64,000 bases of DNA. Origin: Podocnemis expansa (lineage: Eukaryota > Chordata > Testudines > Podocnemididae). Of this stretch, positions 1-10,818 are shown piece after piece; position 1 is the first letter of the stretch, and each line of letters begins with the position of its first letter. The position numbers were made by a program, and so were the translations under genes. Location: contig ML681964.1 of assembly GCA_007922195.1 (NCBI GenBank), positions 6,404,445 to 6,468,444 on the forward strand, given 5' to 3'. The notes beneath the pieces were generated by a model. The model worked only from the letters and a program-made list of their open reading frames with translations, was not told the DNA's origin and searched no databases.

Positions 1-1669
1 ATTTTAGGCATACTGAACTTCACCATTCCTCTTTCAACTTGTTAGTCAACACATTTTTTTAATTTAATATGAATTTATGGATTGTGGAAGATAAGAGCCT
101 TGAAAACTGAAGTCATCTACCTACATCAGCAGCTGAAGTACAGCATGAACAGCAGTGGTGGAAGGTTTTCTAAACTGCCCCTAAACAAAGATCTGCAGAG
201 AAGTCTTTTAGGGATGCCAATACAACCACTGGCTTCTCAGCTTGGATGGGCTAAGGTGCCAATTACAGCTAATCAGAAAAGAGAATTTCACCCATCCACC
301 ATGACACAATGAGGAAGTTCAGATTTTTCAGTCAGGAAAACAACCACTGAAAAAGCAAAACAAAGACCAACATATTTTGGGTGTGAAACAAAATAGTGTT
401 ATTTGAAAATGCCACAGGACCTCCTGGGAGTAACAGTTTGGGTTACTTGTGCTCTCATCCTCCCCTATTAGTGCAGCTGGTGCATTACGTGAATCTTTTG
501 TTGTGAGCCATCTTCCTAAACACAGTCCACCTGGCAAGCCCACTTGTATAGGGGAGTGGGGACCTGAGGCAATGAAACTGCAACTTGCATGAAATATCAC
601 AGTGGCATATCTGAATTGAAATATTTTGATTCTCAGCCCCGCCCTCCAAAAAACCCCACAAAACACATTTCTGAAGAAAGCATGGCTACCAATCTACCAG
701 CAAACCATTTCAAGCACACCAGTGAATAGCCATTATATAAATTTTGGTCACAAGTAGGTTGAGTTAGAGCCAATCCAGGGATATAGCTGTTTGAACAACT
801 GTAGTCAATGGGTGTTTCCAGCATACAAGGAACACTAGATTGTGTGTGCAAGTTAAGAACAAAATTTGCAACTCGAGCCCATAAACCAATTTTAGTGACA
901 CACTGAAGTTCAGTGTATTGAAAGTCATTGTAAACTATTAAAAAAGTACCCACTTGTGTGGTATAAATCAAGGTAACTACTCAACAATTAAATCTACAAT
1001 GAATATATTTCTAAGATTACCAAGGATTATGTTTCATTTTACAAGCTCGTGTGTGCATTCTTTATAGCTTACTGTCATGTAATGCTTTATAAAGGATACT
1101 TGATAAACAACAGCTGTATGATTTTAGAAATATTCATCAAGGGACAAATGCATCGGTGGTAAATCACTTTTGACTTATACGATGCCGGTGGCCTGGCATA
1201 TAAAGTTTTAACTACTTGTATGTGGAACATTGCAGGACCATGGAACTGTGCTTTTGTGAGACCAAAATACATAGAGAAATGTATTTGAGTATCAGTAGCA
1301 AGTAAGAATGACAAAGTTGTTAAATGTATAATATTTAAAGCACAAGTCTTATATTATTTGCTATATTTATAACACACCATCAAGCATAGTGCTTATTTTT
1401 AAATTAGAACTGTATTACACATTTTCACAGTTTATTGACACTCAAACCTAATAACTTAACATGGATATTGTACTAAGCTTTGTACTCACTCACACACAAA
1501 CTAATACAATTTGTAGCTCTCACTCTTGCTCTTGTGTGTGGATTCTGTAGAACATCTTCTGATGCCTAAAGGCCATGACATAGATTAAATATAGATTAAT
1601 TTCCCATTTCTTAAATTTAGTTAGCTTTCACAAACTTCTTGTGAGACAGAACAGAGTGAAATACAATAT
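1..1669. other. Unique non-coding sequence
   Basis: AT-rich sequence with no recognised repeat family, coding exon or RNA gene. The short open frames here show no domain, codon bias or repeated homology that would support a gene. Confidence 0.6.
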
Positions 1670-1800
1670 GTCAGTTCCAGAGGAGTAGCTGTGCTAGTCT
1701 GTATACAGCAAAAATGAGAGTCCTGTGGCATCTTAAAGACTAATAGATTTCTTCAGGCATAAGCTTTCATGGGCTTCAACACACTTTGTCAGAAGGGGTT
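1670..1800 (-). repeat. Penelope-like element terminal repeat (tail) with decayed hammerhead motif
   Basis: Read on the minus strand this copy runs from a CTGACAA box (1786-1792) through a stem-II region to GAAA (1765-1768), GCTTATGC, the 'ttagtctttaag' block and a 'ggctac/agctac' end near 1675. The same block lies at the 3' end of the PLE at 9440-11030, so I assign it to a PLE tail rather than to a tRNA-derived SINE. The core box has one change from CUGANGA (GA to AA), so any ribozyme here is probably dead. The inner boundary is uncertain. Confidence 0.7.
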
Positions 1801-2421
1801 TGGTCTTACTTCACAAGAGAATGAGTGGTGGGGGAGTCAATGCCCTCTTTTTTCACCAGAGTCCATTCCAGAGCCCTACAACTGGCAGCAATATTGAGTT
1901 CCCAGTAAAGCTGCAAAACTGCCTCAGAGCCAGTTCCTATCACTTAGTCTTCCAATCCAAGTTGTGGTCATAGTCCCACAAACAATCCAAGTGAAGGACT
2001 TCCTAAACCATAAGGACAAACTAGTCCCTCCTCTGGAATATGGGATAAATACCAATTGTAGATCTGCTTTTCTGCAGCAGGGGCTCCCTCAATGGTCTAA
2101 AATCAGGGGCTCTCAGGACTGATCCATCCTACTATACTAGTTAGTATGCCGTCCCCTCTGGCCCTCTTTCAAACTCCTCCTCCAGCTAAAGCAGGGTGCA
2201 GTGCGATGAGGTGGTGTGGGGCCACACTTGAGGGCAGAGCTGCTCCTTAGCCTCTTCTCTTCCACTCTAAGTTTAATACATCCTAGTACAACTTCCATTC
2301 TTCCTACGCCCCAGCTTAATTCTTTGCTGAAGCACAAGGCCAAAGTTCTGTTTTTTCAAGACTCTTCAGAAAGTATTACAGAGTTAAATTTCGGGGCTAC
2401 TGGACATAAAACCCTGATAAA
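1801..2421. other. Unique non-coding sequence
   Basis: No repeat family or gene recognised. The last eight bases (2414-2421, ctgataaa) are the left target-site duplication of the following hAT element. Confidence 0.55.
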
Positions 2422-3134
2422 CAGAGGCGGCTTTTGGGGTAAGCAAAGCAGGCGGTCGCCTAGGGCCCCTGAGCTGTAAGGGAGCCCTGTAGCAGCCTCC
2501 TGCTTCACTAACCCCTGCGCTTGCGAGGCAGTGGGGAAGTGGAGGGTGGCAGACCACCACAACCAGAGGCTTTGCCACTTGCCTGCCAGACCGGCCTCTC
2601 TCCAGCAGGGGCGGAGCAGCACTCCTGCCTTCTCCCAGCCAGCTATGCCTCCCCCAGGAGGAGGGAGGACAGCGGCTGGTGCGGTGCTGCAGCTTGCCGG
2701 GAGTGGGACCCCCAGGAGCAGCCTGCTCGGAAGAGTTCCAGCCGCTTCCAGGCCTGTGATGGCCAGGGGCAAAGTGGCCTGAACTCTTCGGAGCAGGCCA
2801 CTCCAGGGGGCCACACTCCCAGCAAACCGTGGCGCCGTGCTGGCCACTCTCCTCCCTCCCCCCAGGGAGGTGCAGTCGCCTGGGAGTAGGCGGGGAGCAC
2901 TGCTCCGCCCCCACTGGAGAGAGGCCGGTCTGGCAGGCGAGCGACAAAGCTTTCGGACCTGGCAGTTCGTGGCCCTCAGCTTCCCTCCCCCACCCTGTGG
3001 GAGTTGGGACTTTGGGAGGGTGGTTACAGCAGCAATGAGGGCCCAGAGCCCCGGTGAGGGTGGCATTGGGGCCCTACAGGGGGACCCATAAAGGGCCTTT
3101 GCCTAGGGTCCCCAATTACCTAAGGCCGCCTCTG
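2422..3134. mobile_element. Non-autonomous fold-back hAT element with exact 8-bp TSD
   Basis: The ends are inverted copies starting CAGAGGCGGC (2422 rightward; 3134 leftward on the other strand). They are flanked by the exact 8-bp direct repeat ctgataaa at 2414-2421 and 3135-3142. CAG termini and 8-bp target duplications are diagnostic of hAT transposons. The interior is GC-rich and folds on itself: the block around 2575-2750 is repeated inverted at about 2775-2945, sharing for example 'gcctgccagaccggcctct' and 'aagagttc', with a short loop near 2755. No transposase is encoded. The long open frames here on both strands are by-products of GC richness and the palindrome. Confidence 0.88.
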
Positions 3135-4320
3135 CTGATAAACAGATGTTAACAATTCCCATTCAACTTCAAATGAACAGAGCTAGGATTTTTTTGTAGT
3201 TTTCTGGGAAAACAAACATTTGAGGCCTACAGTAAACACTAAAAATAATGTAAAACACTGTTTGTAGTATTTGGAATACTACAAATGTTTACCCAAAAGC
3301 TACTGGACAAGAAATCTACGGGTATGCCTTATACAAGTTTCCCCACTCTGCTGCTGTTACTTGCATTCAAATATAAGGTTTTGGCATAACATTTTTCTGT
3401 ACTTTAGCACAACACCTCAAAACACATTCCCTTCCAATCCTCTTTCAGAGTTGATTTCTTACTCTCATAAGATATGAATTTTGTGTCACCTATGCTCTTC
3501 AGAGCTTGAGAAGAATGCCAGTACCTCAGTCTTTTCGAACACTTCAGAAGATCATCAGCAAACAAACAGTATGGGGCTCTATAGCTAGCTACATTCCAGT
3601 TAACAGGTGACTTGGTCCTCCACTGTGAAAACAGAAACCTATAACCTGTATTCAAAGCAACATAGCTTTTGGGAGCCAGCCTTTCCAGCAGGTACATCTC
3701 TTAATCCTGAATGGGTCAACCAATGAAGTCACAACTGCAACCATTGACTCATATTTATAACTTCCCCCCAGTTTGGCTCCGATTGGCTCAGCTTTCAGAA
3801 GGTAACTGGCTGTAATCTGCCACGTGTATTGCCTATAATGATAATGGCCAGTAAATCTCCAGGAGCAGCTAACAATCATGACTAGTGACAGCAACAGTCC
3901 ATTTCTGGATGTTCCTGTGCCCTTCCAGCTGAGTTACCCTGCTTCTAGCTATGTTCAGAGACACAACTAGGATTCATGAAGTCTGAACACTGTTTCTCTT
4001 TCTTTCTTTGGGAGAAACAAAGTCAAATACTGCAGTGTAAAGCATGTGGTTACACATCCAGGCCATGTACTTTTGGGACTCCACTGCCCTTGCAACTCTG
4101 AATTTTGTAGACACTGTTCAACAGTATAGTCAAGTGCTGATAGAGAATTCACTTTCCCTGTTAAAAGAAAAGGAGCAGGTCCCTCAGGGCAGAATGGTTA
4201 CATGGTGCCTTTAATCAGAATTGCTTGTTGCCCTTACACATCCAACCTAACAGGAAGTAGCCACACGCCCACCAGGAACCATGTAAGTAAGTCCGGACAA
4301 CAGAGTTCACAAGAAATATA
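3135..4320. other. Unique non-coding sequence
   Basis: Begins with the right TSD of the hAT element (3135-3142). No repeat or gene is recognised. A short minus-strand frame around 3652-3894 has no recognisable domain. Confidence 0.55.
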
Positions 4321-4691
4321 GGCTATGTCTACACTAGCCAATGAGTCCGTCTATACTAGGCTTTGCCTAGCACGAACTCAGAAATTTCTTAGTTTAGACT
4401 AAGCAAAGCTTAGTCCGAACTAATAAGTTGAATGGTTAGTCTGGACTAAGTGCTTAGTTCAAACTTTAAGCTCAAACTACTGCAATGTAGACACAGACTA
4501 ATAGCTTAGTTCAAACTAAAAAAGTTTGAACTAAGCTATTAGTTCGAACTAATCATACTTACTAGTTCAAACTAACTCTTTAGTTCAAACTAGTAAGTGT
4601 GTCTAGTTCAAACTAAAAAGCCGCAGTTAGTTCAAACTAACCAGCAACTGCTTAGTTCAGACTAAGGAAGCTTTGTGATGGAGACATAGCC
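4321..4691. mobile_element. Palindromic MITE built of TTAGTTCAAACTAA motifs
   Basis: The left end GGCTATGTCTACAC (4321) follows a TA, and the right end is its imperfect inverted copy (gagacatagcc, ending 4691). The interior consists of inverted and direct repeats of 'ttagttcaaactaa' and variants, giving dense self-complementarity. There is no coding capacity. The TA at the left boundary suggests a Tc1/mariner-type target but the right boundary is less clear. A related fragment lies at 25791-25887, and the same terminal sequence ends the MITE at 24775-25482. Confidence 0.7.
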
Positions 4692-4779
4692 ACTTACCTT
4701 TCTAATATGCTAAATACTATACAAATAATGTAAAAAGTGTACACATAATGCAACAGGTTACACCATGCCTAAATCCCTA

Positions 4780-5870
4780 CATAGAATCATAGAGTTGGAA
4801 GGGACCTCATAGGTCATCTAGTCCAACCCCCTGCCAGAGGCAGGACCACTCCCACTAAACCATCCCAGTCATCGTTTTGTCCAGGCGGGCCTTAAACACC
4901 TCCAAAGATGGAGACTCCACCACCTCCCTAGGCAGCTCATTCCAAGGCTTCACCACTCTCCTAGTAAAAAAGTTTTTTTCTAATATCCAGCCTCAACCTC
5001 CCTAACCGCAGCTTGAGACCATTGCTCCTCGTTCTGTCCTCTGTTATTACCGAGAACAGTTGAGCTCCATCTTCCTTAGGGCATCCCTTCAAGTAGTTGA
5101 AGGTTGCTATCAAATCCCCCCTCAATCTTCTCTTCTGCAGACTAAATAAGCCTAATGCTTTCAGTCTTTCCTCATAGGGCTTGTGCTCCAGCCCTTTTAT
5201 CATTTTGATTGCCCTCCTCTGAACTCTCTATAGCATGTCCCTGTCCTTTTTGTACTGGGGAGCCCAAAACTGAACACAATATTCTAGATGTGGCCTTACC
5301 AGTGCAGAATAGAGGGGAATGATCACATCCCTTGATCTGCTGGTAATACTTCTTTTGATGCAGCCCAGTATGCCATTGGCCTTTTTGGCAGCAAGAGCAC
5401 ACTGCTGACTCATATCTAGCTTCCCATCCACCATGACCCCCAGGTCCTTTTCTACACTGCTGCTACTTAGCTGAATGTTTCCCAGCCTGTAGCGGTACAT
5501 GGGGTTTTTTCGTCCCACGTGCAGGATTTTACACTTGTCCTTATTGAACCTCATAAGATTTCTATTGGCCCACTGTTCCAATTTATCTAGGTCTCCCTGA
5601 ATCCCGTCCTCGCACTCTAACGTGTCTACTGGTCCCCCCAGCTTGGTGTCATCCGCAAACTTACTGAGGATGCCATCTATTCCATCATCCAGATCATTGA
5701 TGAAAATGTTGAACAGAACCGGCCCCAGGACCGACCCCTGGGGCACACCACTCATGACTGGCTGCCAGCTAGACATGGATCCATTGATTCCTACATGCTG
5801 AAACCGTTGATCTAGCCAGTTTTCTATCCATCTTATAGTCCACCTATCCAACCCATACTTCCTTACATAG
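4780..5870 (-). mobile_element. CR1 LINE, 5'-truncated, minus strand
   Basis: The 3' end of the element lies at the left, with the ATTCTATG-type tail (4780-4792) and the typical CR1 3' UTR on the complementary strand. The ORF2 remnant reads toward the tail. The copy stops inside the RT domain near 5870, as expected of target-primed reverse transcription. It is less diverged than the other CR1 copies in the window. Confidence 0.93.
4961..5851 (-). pseudogene. CR1 ORF2 fragment (reverse transcriptase C-terminal half)
   Basis: In the LINE this protein copies its own RNA at a nicked target. The frame at 5851-5228 (207 aa) contains the RT palm motifs [10 protein letters not shown] (residues 35-44) and FADDTKL (65-71) with both catalytic aspartates intact. 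It also carries the CR1 thumb sequence ending [11 protein letters not shown] stop or frameshift near 5225 separates it from the second frame (5203-4961), which holds [11 protein letters not shown] and RTRSNG motifs from the ORF2 C-terminus. The N-terminal endonuclease and early RT motifs are missing through 5' truncation. This is a dead copy although the active-site motif survives. No host promoter or regulation is expected. Confidence 0.9.
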
Positions 5871-6102
5871 TTTCACTAAACTTAATATGCAGGTTACATG
5901 ATTAGATCATACCTTGTATATGGCATGTAATTACCTCAACTTTGTTTGTTGTTTATGAGGGGTACCAAATACGGTGACCAATGAAATGTTCAAAGCTCCT
6001 TTGGTTTCTCTGTTACCTGGCCCCAGTCAGCCTGTTTACCAGGTTAAAGGTAATGGCTTCCTAGCAGGACCATAATAGCATTGGCTTCGATGATGCTGAG
6101 CA

Positions 6103-6508
6103 CAGGTGGCATGAGCCCCCAATCCCAGCTCCGGTGCACTGAATGCACTGCCCTGACCTCCTCACACATCCAGCTCCGGTCCTAGCCGTGGATGGGGCAC
6201 CATGGTGGCAGGAGTCCAGTCCAGCTCAGGCCCCAGCCAAGGATCCAGGGCCAGGCTGCCAGCAGCAGCAGGATCCAGCCCCAACCCCGGCCCCAGCCAG
6301 GAAACTGTGGCTACCAGCTCTGGTCCCAGCCAGGGATCTGGGGTCACTGCTGTTGGCTGCGGGAGACAGATCCAACCTTGGCTCCTGGCTGGGGAACCAG
6401 GGACGGATTGGGCCCAGGGCCTGGACTGAGGCCAGGGGTGGGGCCAACACAGGAGGGGATGGCCTGGCCTGGGCCCTTGTTGTTTTTTTGGGGCCAGCAA
6501 TGCCTCTG
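6103..6508. mobile_element. GC-rich non-autonomous hAT copy (CAGRGGCATC family)
   Basis: The right end GCAATGCCTCTG (to 6508) is the inverse of CAGAGGCAT, and the left end near 6103 reads CAGGTGGCAT. The interior, with repeated 'cagccagggatctgggg' and 'ggatccagcc' phrases, matches the element at 55845-56122. Its terminus matches 24099-24478. I could not find a convincing 8-bp TSD, so the left boundary is approximate. The open frames here (rich in P, G, Q and A) are compositional. Confidence 0.6.
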
Positions 6509-7182
6509 CTTCACAGTAAACTGTTTTCACTGAACTGTGAATGGATTTCACTCAACTTTCCTTTACTAGCTGTATGTGGTGCTTTCCAGCCAAGCTGTTT
6601 ATACCTTACTGGCACAGCTTCAGTAACAGGCATGATTTCTAATAAATCCATTGGACAGTTACTCAATTAATATAAAACATAAATCTCCTACATTCCCCTG
6701 GTTGGGAATCTTTGTCTGTGTAACAGAATGGCAGAATCTTTAAAGCTCTGTTATGGAAGCCCCTCTGTTGAGTCCACCTGCTGTCAAGTGGTTTGAACCC
6801 TGCCTACAAATTCAGGATAGTTACTGCAAAGTTCTGTTGGCAGGTGCATGGTTTTAACTCCACCATGCATGGAAGAGTGGGGTGTGTGTCTTTTTTCTCT
6901 TTCAGCAGTAGAAGTAACTAGGAGCTTTGATAGAGGGGGCACTGAAGAAGAACTCCACCCAGTCCAGCTTGGACTAAAACCCATAGGCTGAAGTTTGGGT
7001 TTTATTATTGTTTGAATTTGAAGAGAATATGACTTAGATGCAATTCTTTCCAGAACAAAATCTGACACACAAGAAACCAAAAATTATTCATCTTTGTTTT
7101 ATCATCATCATTTGGAAAACTGTGGCATAATTTTCTTTCATATTTCTGTGGCATTTGTGCTGAAAGCAACAATTTTAGTAAA
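6509..7182. other. Unique non-coding sequence
   Basis: No repeat or gene recognised. The last 12 bases (7171-7182, AATTTTAGTAAA) form the left target duplication of the next element. Confidence 0.55.
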
Positions 7183-7540
7183 GATCCAAAGGGGCAGCTA
7201 TGTTACTGTAGTTCAGTAAAGCAAACAAAGAGTCCCATGGCACTTAAAGATTAACAAAAATACTTGTTGCACAACCTTTCATGAGAGAAAATCCCATTTC
7301 TTCAGATGCTTTGAAGATGGGGGAACTTACAGAATGAGAGGAAATAAATGAAGGAAAGTGTAAGTCAATGGGACTGTTACAGTGTGACCTGTTCCCATGA
7401 CTTACACTTCCCTGCATTTATTTCCTCCATTCTGTAATTTCCCCCATCTTTATAGCGTCTGACAAAGTGGGACTTTCTCCCATGTAAGCTTATGCAATAA
7501 ATATATGTGTTAGTATTTAAGTGCCACAGGACTCCCTATT
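7183..7540. mobile_element. Inverted head-to-head dimer of Penelope-like tails with 12-bp TSD
   Basis: Two copies of the PLE tail lie in opposite orientation. The left one is sense on the minus strand (about 7183-7385) and the right one sense on the plus strand (about 7386-7540), giving a ~350-bp imperfect palindrome centred near 7385. The 3' ends face outward; the right arm lacks the last ~35 bases. The unit is flanked by AATTTTAGTAAA (7171-7182) and AATTTTAGCAAA (7541-7552), 11 of 12 identical, so it integrated as one piece. No protein is encoded. Confidence 0.82.
7277..7305 (-). ncRNA. Degenerate hammerhead-ribozyme core in PLE tail
   Basis: On the minus strand CTGAAGA (7305-7299) fits CUGANGA exactly. 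It is followed by a stem AUGGGA/UCUCAU closed by a short UUUUC loop (7297-7281), then GAAA (7280-7277). Stem III (GG..GC) and the cleavage-site U are degraded, so I expect no activity. Hammerhead ribozymes are known components of Penelope-like elements; that this block is one is inferred from motif order. Confidence 0.6.
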
Positions 7541-7552
7541 AATTTTAGCAAA

Positions 7553-8299
7553 TTAATTGTTTTTATTACATGACATCCCAAGCGTGGGGCTGGAAATCTT
7601 TGCATCGATTTGTGGTTGTCCCCATATTTTTGGATATAAATCCGATCACTTTGCATTCTGTCTTTATGTCTTGCTATACATTTTTAAGAAGATGCACATC
7701 AGTTCTTTCACTGCTTGTTAGACACTTTTGTGGTTCATGTGCCTCATCTTTTGAGGTGTTGAGCTTTTCAGGTCTTCCTGAACACTGCCAAGCCCTCCCA
7801 CTCCAGCAGATAACAGAAAGAGTTGTTCCCTTTCAGCATTCCTTGAAAGGTCTTCAGTACTTTTCAGGATTGAACTGATAGTAATCAGCTAAACTCTTCC
7901 CCTATTAGACAGATTCAAATTGTATACATTGAAAGCAACAGATAAAAGAAACAGCAAGTAGGTATGACTGAATCTACTTCGAAGATAGCGCCCTTAACAT
8001 AACACACATCTAAGTATATACAAAACAAACTTTAGATTGTAAGATGCTATCAATAAGCCATTTTGCCAATGTTAAGGATGTAATCGTAAGTGCAAATTCT
8101 ATGGGTAAGTGCAAGGACCAGAGTAAACATTTTTAATTTACATTTTTTATCACTGACTAAAAAGGATTAATAATTAATTACCTACCACAGCTGAATACAT
8201 TGCCAGCTGTACAGAATATATTACAATAACATTGTTTGACATTCTGGGTTTTTTATTATACTAGTTGTTGTGGGAATATTGGAGTTTGAAATTCTGAGA
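7553..8299. other. Unique non-coding sequence
   Basis: No repeat or gene recognised. The open frame starting at 7570 (102 aa) has no recognisable domain. Confidence 0.5.
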
Positions 8300-8410
8300 C
8301 AAATTCTGGTCTCACTTCCATCTTCTTTATATCAATGTGATTCTTTACTTCAGTGGTGTTACCTCTGATTTATGCACTAATACCAGGGTGTAAGATCAGA
8401 ATCAGGTCCT
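8300..8410. repeat. Ancient short inverted-repeat MITE
   Basis: Starts 'caaattctggtctcact' and ends 'aagatcagaatcaggtcct', which are diverged inverse sequences, around a core with 'tgattctttacttcagtgg'. This matches a very common old amniote palindromic repeat that I recognise by pattern; the family name is not assigned. Confidence 0.5.
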
Positions 8411-8709
8411 AAACTTGCAGAAATAGGTAAACAGACACTGAATTTCATTCCAGCACAGACATCTGTTATGTGGTCATTTTCAGGCAGAATATTATTCCAG
8501 CTGCTTTCCCCCTTCATAGTAACTTTAAATTTATGACTTCCATGATTTACTTCTCAAAATGAACTTACCACTGAGAATCAGCAGCTCCACAAATCTTTTG
8601 ATTAGCTAACTTTCACTTTACCTGCTAATTTGTGTACTTATAAAAGCATGAAGCTATATATCACAGAAAACAGCTGTCTTAGCAAAACTAAATGCCATCC
8701 CCTTTACAT

Positions 8710-8759
<50 letters not shown>

Positions 8760-9439
8760 ATGCTGAGGGGGAGGGAACAGTGAGTAAGAGTGCTGCACAG
8801 TAGTACATTTAATTTTTCCATTTGTCTTACCATGTCAACTCATGCACTTCAATTTCTTGCCATTTAACATGTAAGCAGGGGTACCTGTCAATATAATCTT
8901 CAGAACATCTACAAACAAAGATAATCAGCTGAACACAAGGGTGACTAATAAACTCCAAAGAGCATTAAAAATATCTGGAAGCAGAAAAGATGTTAATGCT
9001 CTGCTCTCGAGTTTGTCTATATTATTGTCCTGCAGTCCTGCACTAAGTGCCCTCTTCTGATCTTTTGCACCAGTGCACATAAATCTTCACTTGTGTACTA
9101 TAGCAGGTGCTTCATCCCATCATCATATATAATACAATGCCACAGATTGATGCAGATGGGTTTTCAACCATGCACAATTAATTATATGACATTTCAATCC
9201 AGGTCAAAGCTCCAAGGACTGGTTTTAATAACAGAAAAGTGGTTTTGTAGTGTGGAAGTGTGAGGAAGCCTGTGATATACTGAATTTTACCTAAATTAAA
9301 TATATATTTAATCCTGAGGCAGTCCACCCAGTCTATTACCCTATCTCTGGCAGCAGGGTGAACCAGATATTTCAGAAGAAAGAGGAAACAACATGTCATC
9401 AGTATCTTCTTTTTACAGATCAAAGAGTATATCTTTATT
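8411..9439. other. Unique non-coding sequence with one microsatellite
   Basis: Contains the microsatellite at 8709-8759 and otherwise no recognised element or gene. Confidence 0.5.
8709..8759. repeat. (CT)n(CA)n compound microsatellite
   Basis: A run of CT dinucleotides passes directly into a run of CA dinucleotides, about 50 bases in total. Confidence 0.97.
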
Positions 9440-9692
9440 GTCTTAACAAACAAGGAGTCCTGTGGCACTTTTAAAGACTAACTAATGTATTTATTGCATG
9501 AGCTTTCATGGGAGAAAATCCCACTTTGTGAGACACTTTGAAGATGGGGAACTTGCAGAATGGGAGCCAAATAAATTCACAGAAGTCTAAGCCATAGGAT
9601 CAAGTCAGAGTGTGACAGCAAATCAAAGCAGCTATTGAGATTCAAAAACTGGGAAACAGCATATAGAGGAAGGTGAGGTCAAATCACCTGTT

Positions 9693-9986
9693 CTAATGAG
9701 AAAAAAATCCATAGTCTGTATTTAGCCCTGAGGCAACAGTGTCAAATCTGCATATAAATTCCAGTTCTGCAATTTCTCTTTGAAGCTTCAATTTGTTATC
9801 CATTAGTTTGAGCACAGCTATTAGCAAATCATCAATGCAGTGAGCAGGGTGATTGAAGTGTTTCCCTACTGACCTTTTAATACTGTAATTTCTGATGTCA
9901 GACTTGTGTACATTTATTCTTTTGTGCAGAGACTGTCCTGTTTGTCCATTATATAAGGAAGGGCCATTTCTGGTACATGATGGCAT
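9693..9986 (-). pseudogene. PLE GIY-YIG endonuclease remnant
   Basis: In Penelope-like elements this C-terminal domain nicks the target DNA. The 97-aa frame holds the core YNGQTGQSLHKRINVH (residues 12-27), corresponding to Y(I/V)G-x-T...R-x-x-x-H of GIY-YIG nucleases, with the usual I or V replaced by N. It ends with GLNTDYGF (about 87-94), a typical PLE C-terminus also seen in the copy at 17.2 kb. The upstream linker to the RT is broken by stops. This is a fossil and no function is expected. Confidence 0.85.
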
Positions 9987-10371
9987 AAATCACATTGGTG
10001 GATAAGAAGGTGAATGAGCCCTTGATGGAGTAGCTGGTTTTATTAGGTCCTGTGATAGTGTGGTTTGTGCAGATATGAGCAAAGTTGGTGACGTGGTTTG
10101 TTGCAGAGATATGTGCCTACTTTAATGGTTCTGTTGTTTGATCCATAGTTGCTGGTGAGTATCTGCTTAAGGTTGGGGGGCTTTCCATAAGTGAGAAAAG
10201 GTCTGTCTCCCAAGGCTTGAGAGAGTGAGGGATCATCTTGTACAATAGGCTGTATATACCTAAGGACATGCTGTAGGGGGTCTGACTTCAGGGTTCTAGG
10301 TGATGATCAGTAGCATTCTGTTGTTTTCTTTCTTGGACTTCTGTTGACTTCTAGATACCCATCTGGCTCTG

Positions 10372-10818
10372 TCAATCTGTTTTTCTCACTTCTGCAGGTG
10401 GATACTGTAGTTTTAAGAATGTTTGATAGAGATCCTGAAGAGGTCTGTCTCTGTCTGAGGGATCCAAGCAAATACGGTTATATCTTAGGGCTTGGCTGTA
10501 GACAATGGATTGTATGGTGTGTCTTTGATGAAAGCTCAAGGGATGTTGGTAACTATAGCTATCAATGTTTTTTTGGTATAGGGTGGTGCTTATGTGTTCA
10601 TTGCCAATTTGCCCTGTGGTGTCCAGAAAGTGGATCTCCTGTGTGTAGTGCTCCAGGCTAAGTTTGATTGTGGAATGGAAATTTTTGAAATCTCTGTGGA
10701 AATATTCAAGAGCATCCCTATCATGGGTCCAGATGATGAAGATGTCATCAATGTAGCGACAGTAGAGGCGTGGTGCTTTGGGATGAGACTTGCGGAAGTG
10801 TTGTTCTAAGTTGGCCAT
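10372..10818 (-). pseudogene. PLE reverse transcriptase remnant
   Basis: The 148-aa frame starts at the end of RT motif B/4 (MANLE, equivalent to the ANIFMA-LE region) and contains the catalytic motif YCRYIDDIFIIW (YIDD at residues 22-25). It is followed by the HFLD motif (HFLDTT) and the 'KNIDSYSYQHPLSFHQ' stretch typical of Penelope RTs. More RT sequence lies upstream to about 11030 but needs frame changes. The YIDD pair is intact, yet the gene is truncated and frameshifted, so it is dead. The family assignment is firm because PLE RTs have this motif order and the GIY-YIG domain follows downstream. Confidence 0.87.

Noticed and set aside
2356..3066. Long minus-strand frame (236 aa) and several overlapping frames on both strands
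   Set aside because: They lie in the GC-rich fold-back hAT element; frames on both strands and in several phases are expected from composition and palindromy.
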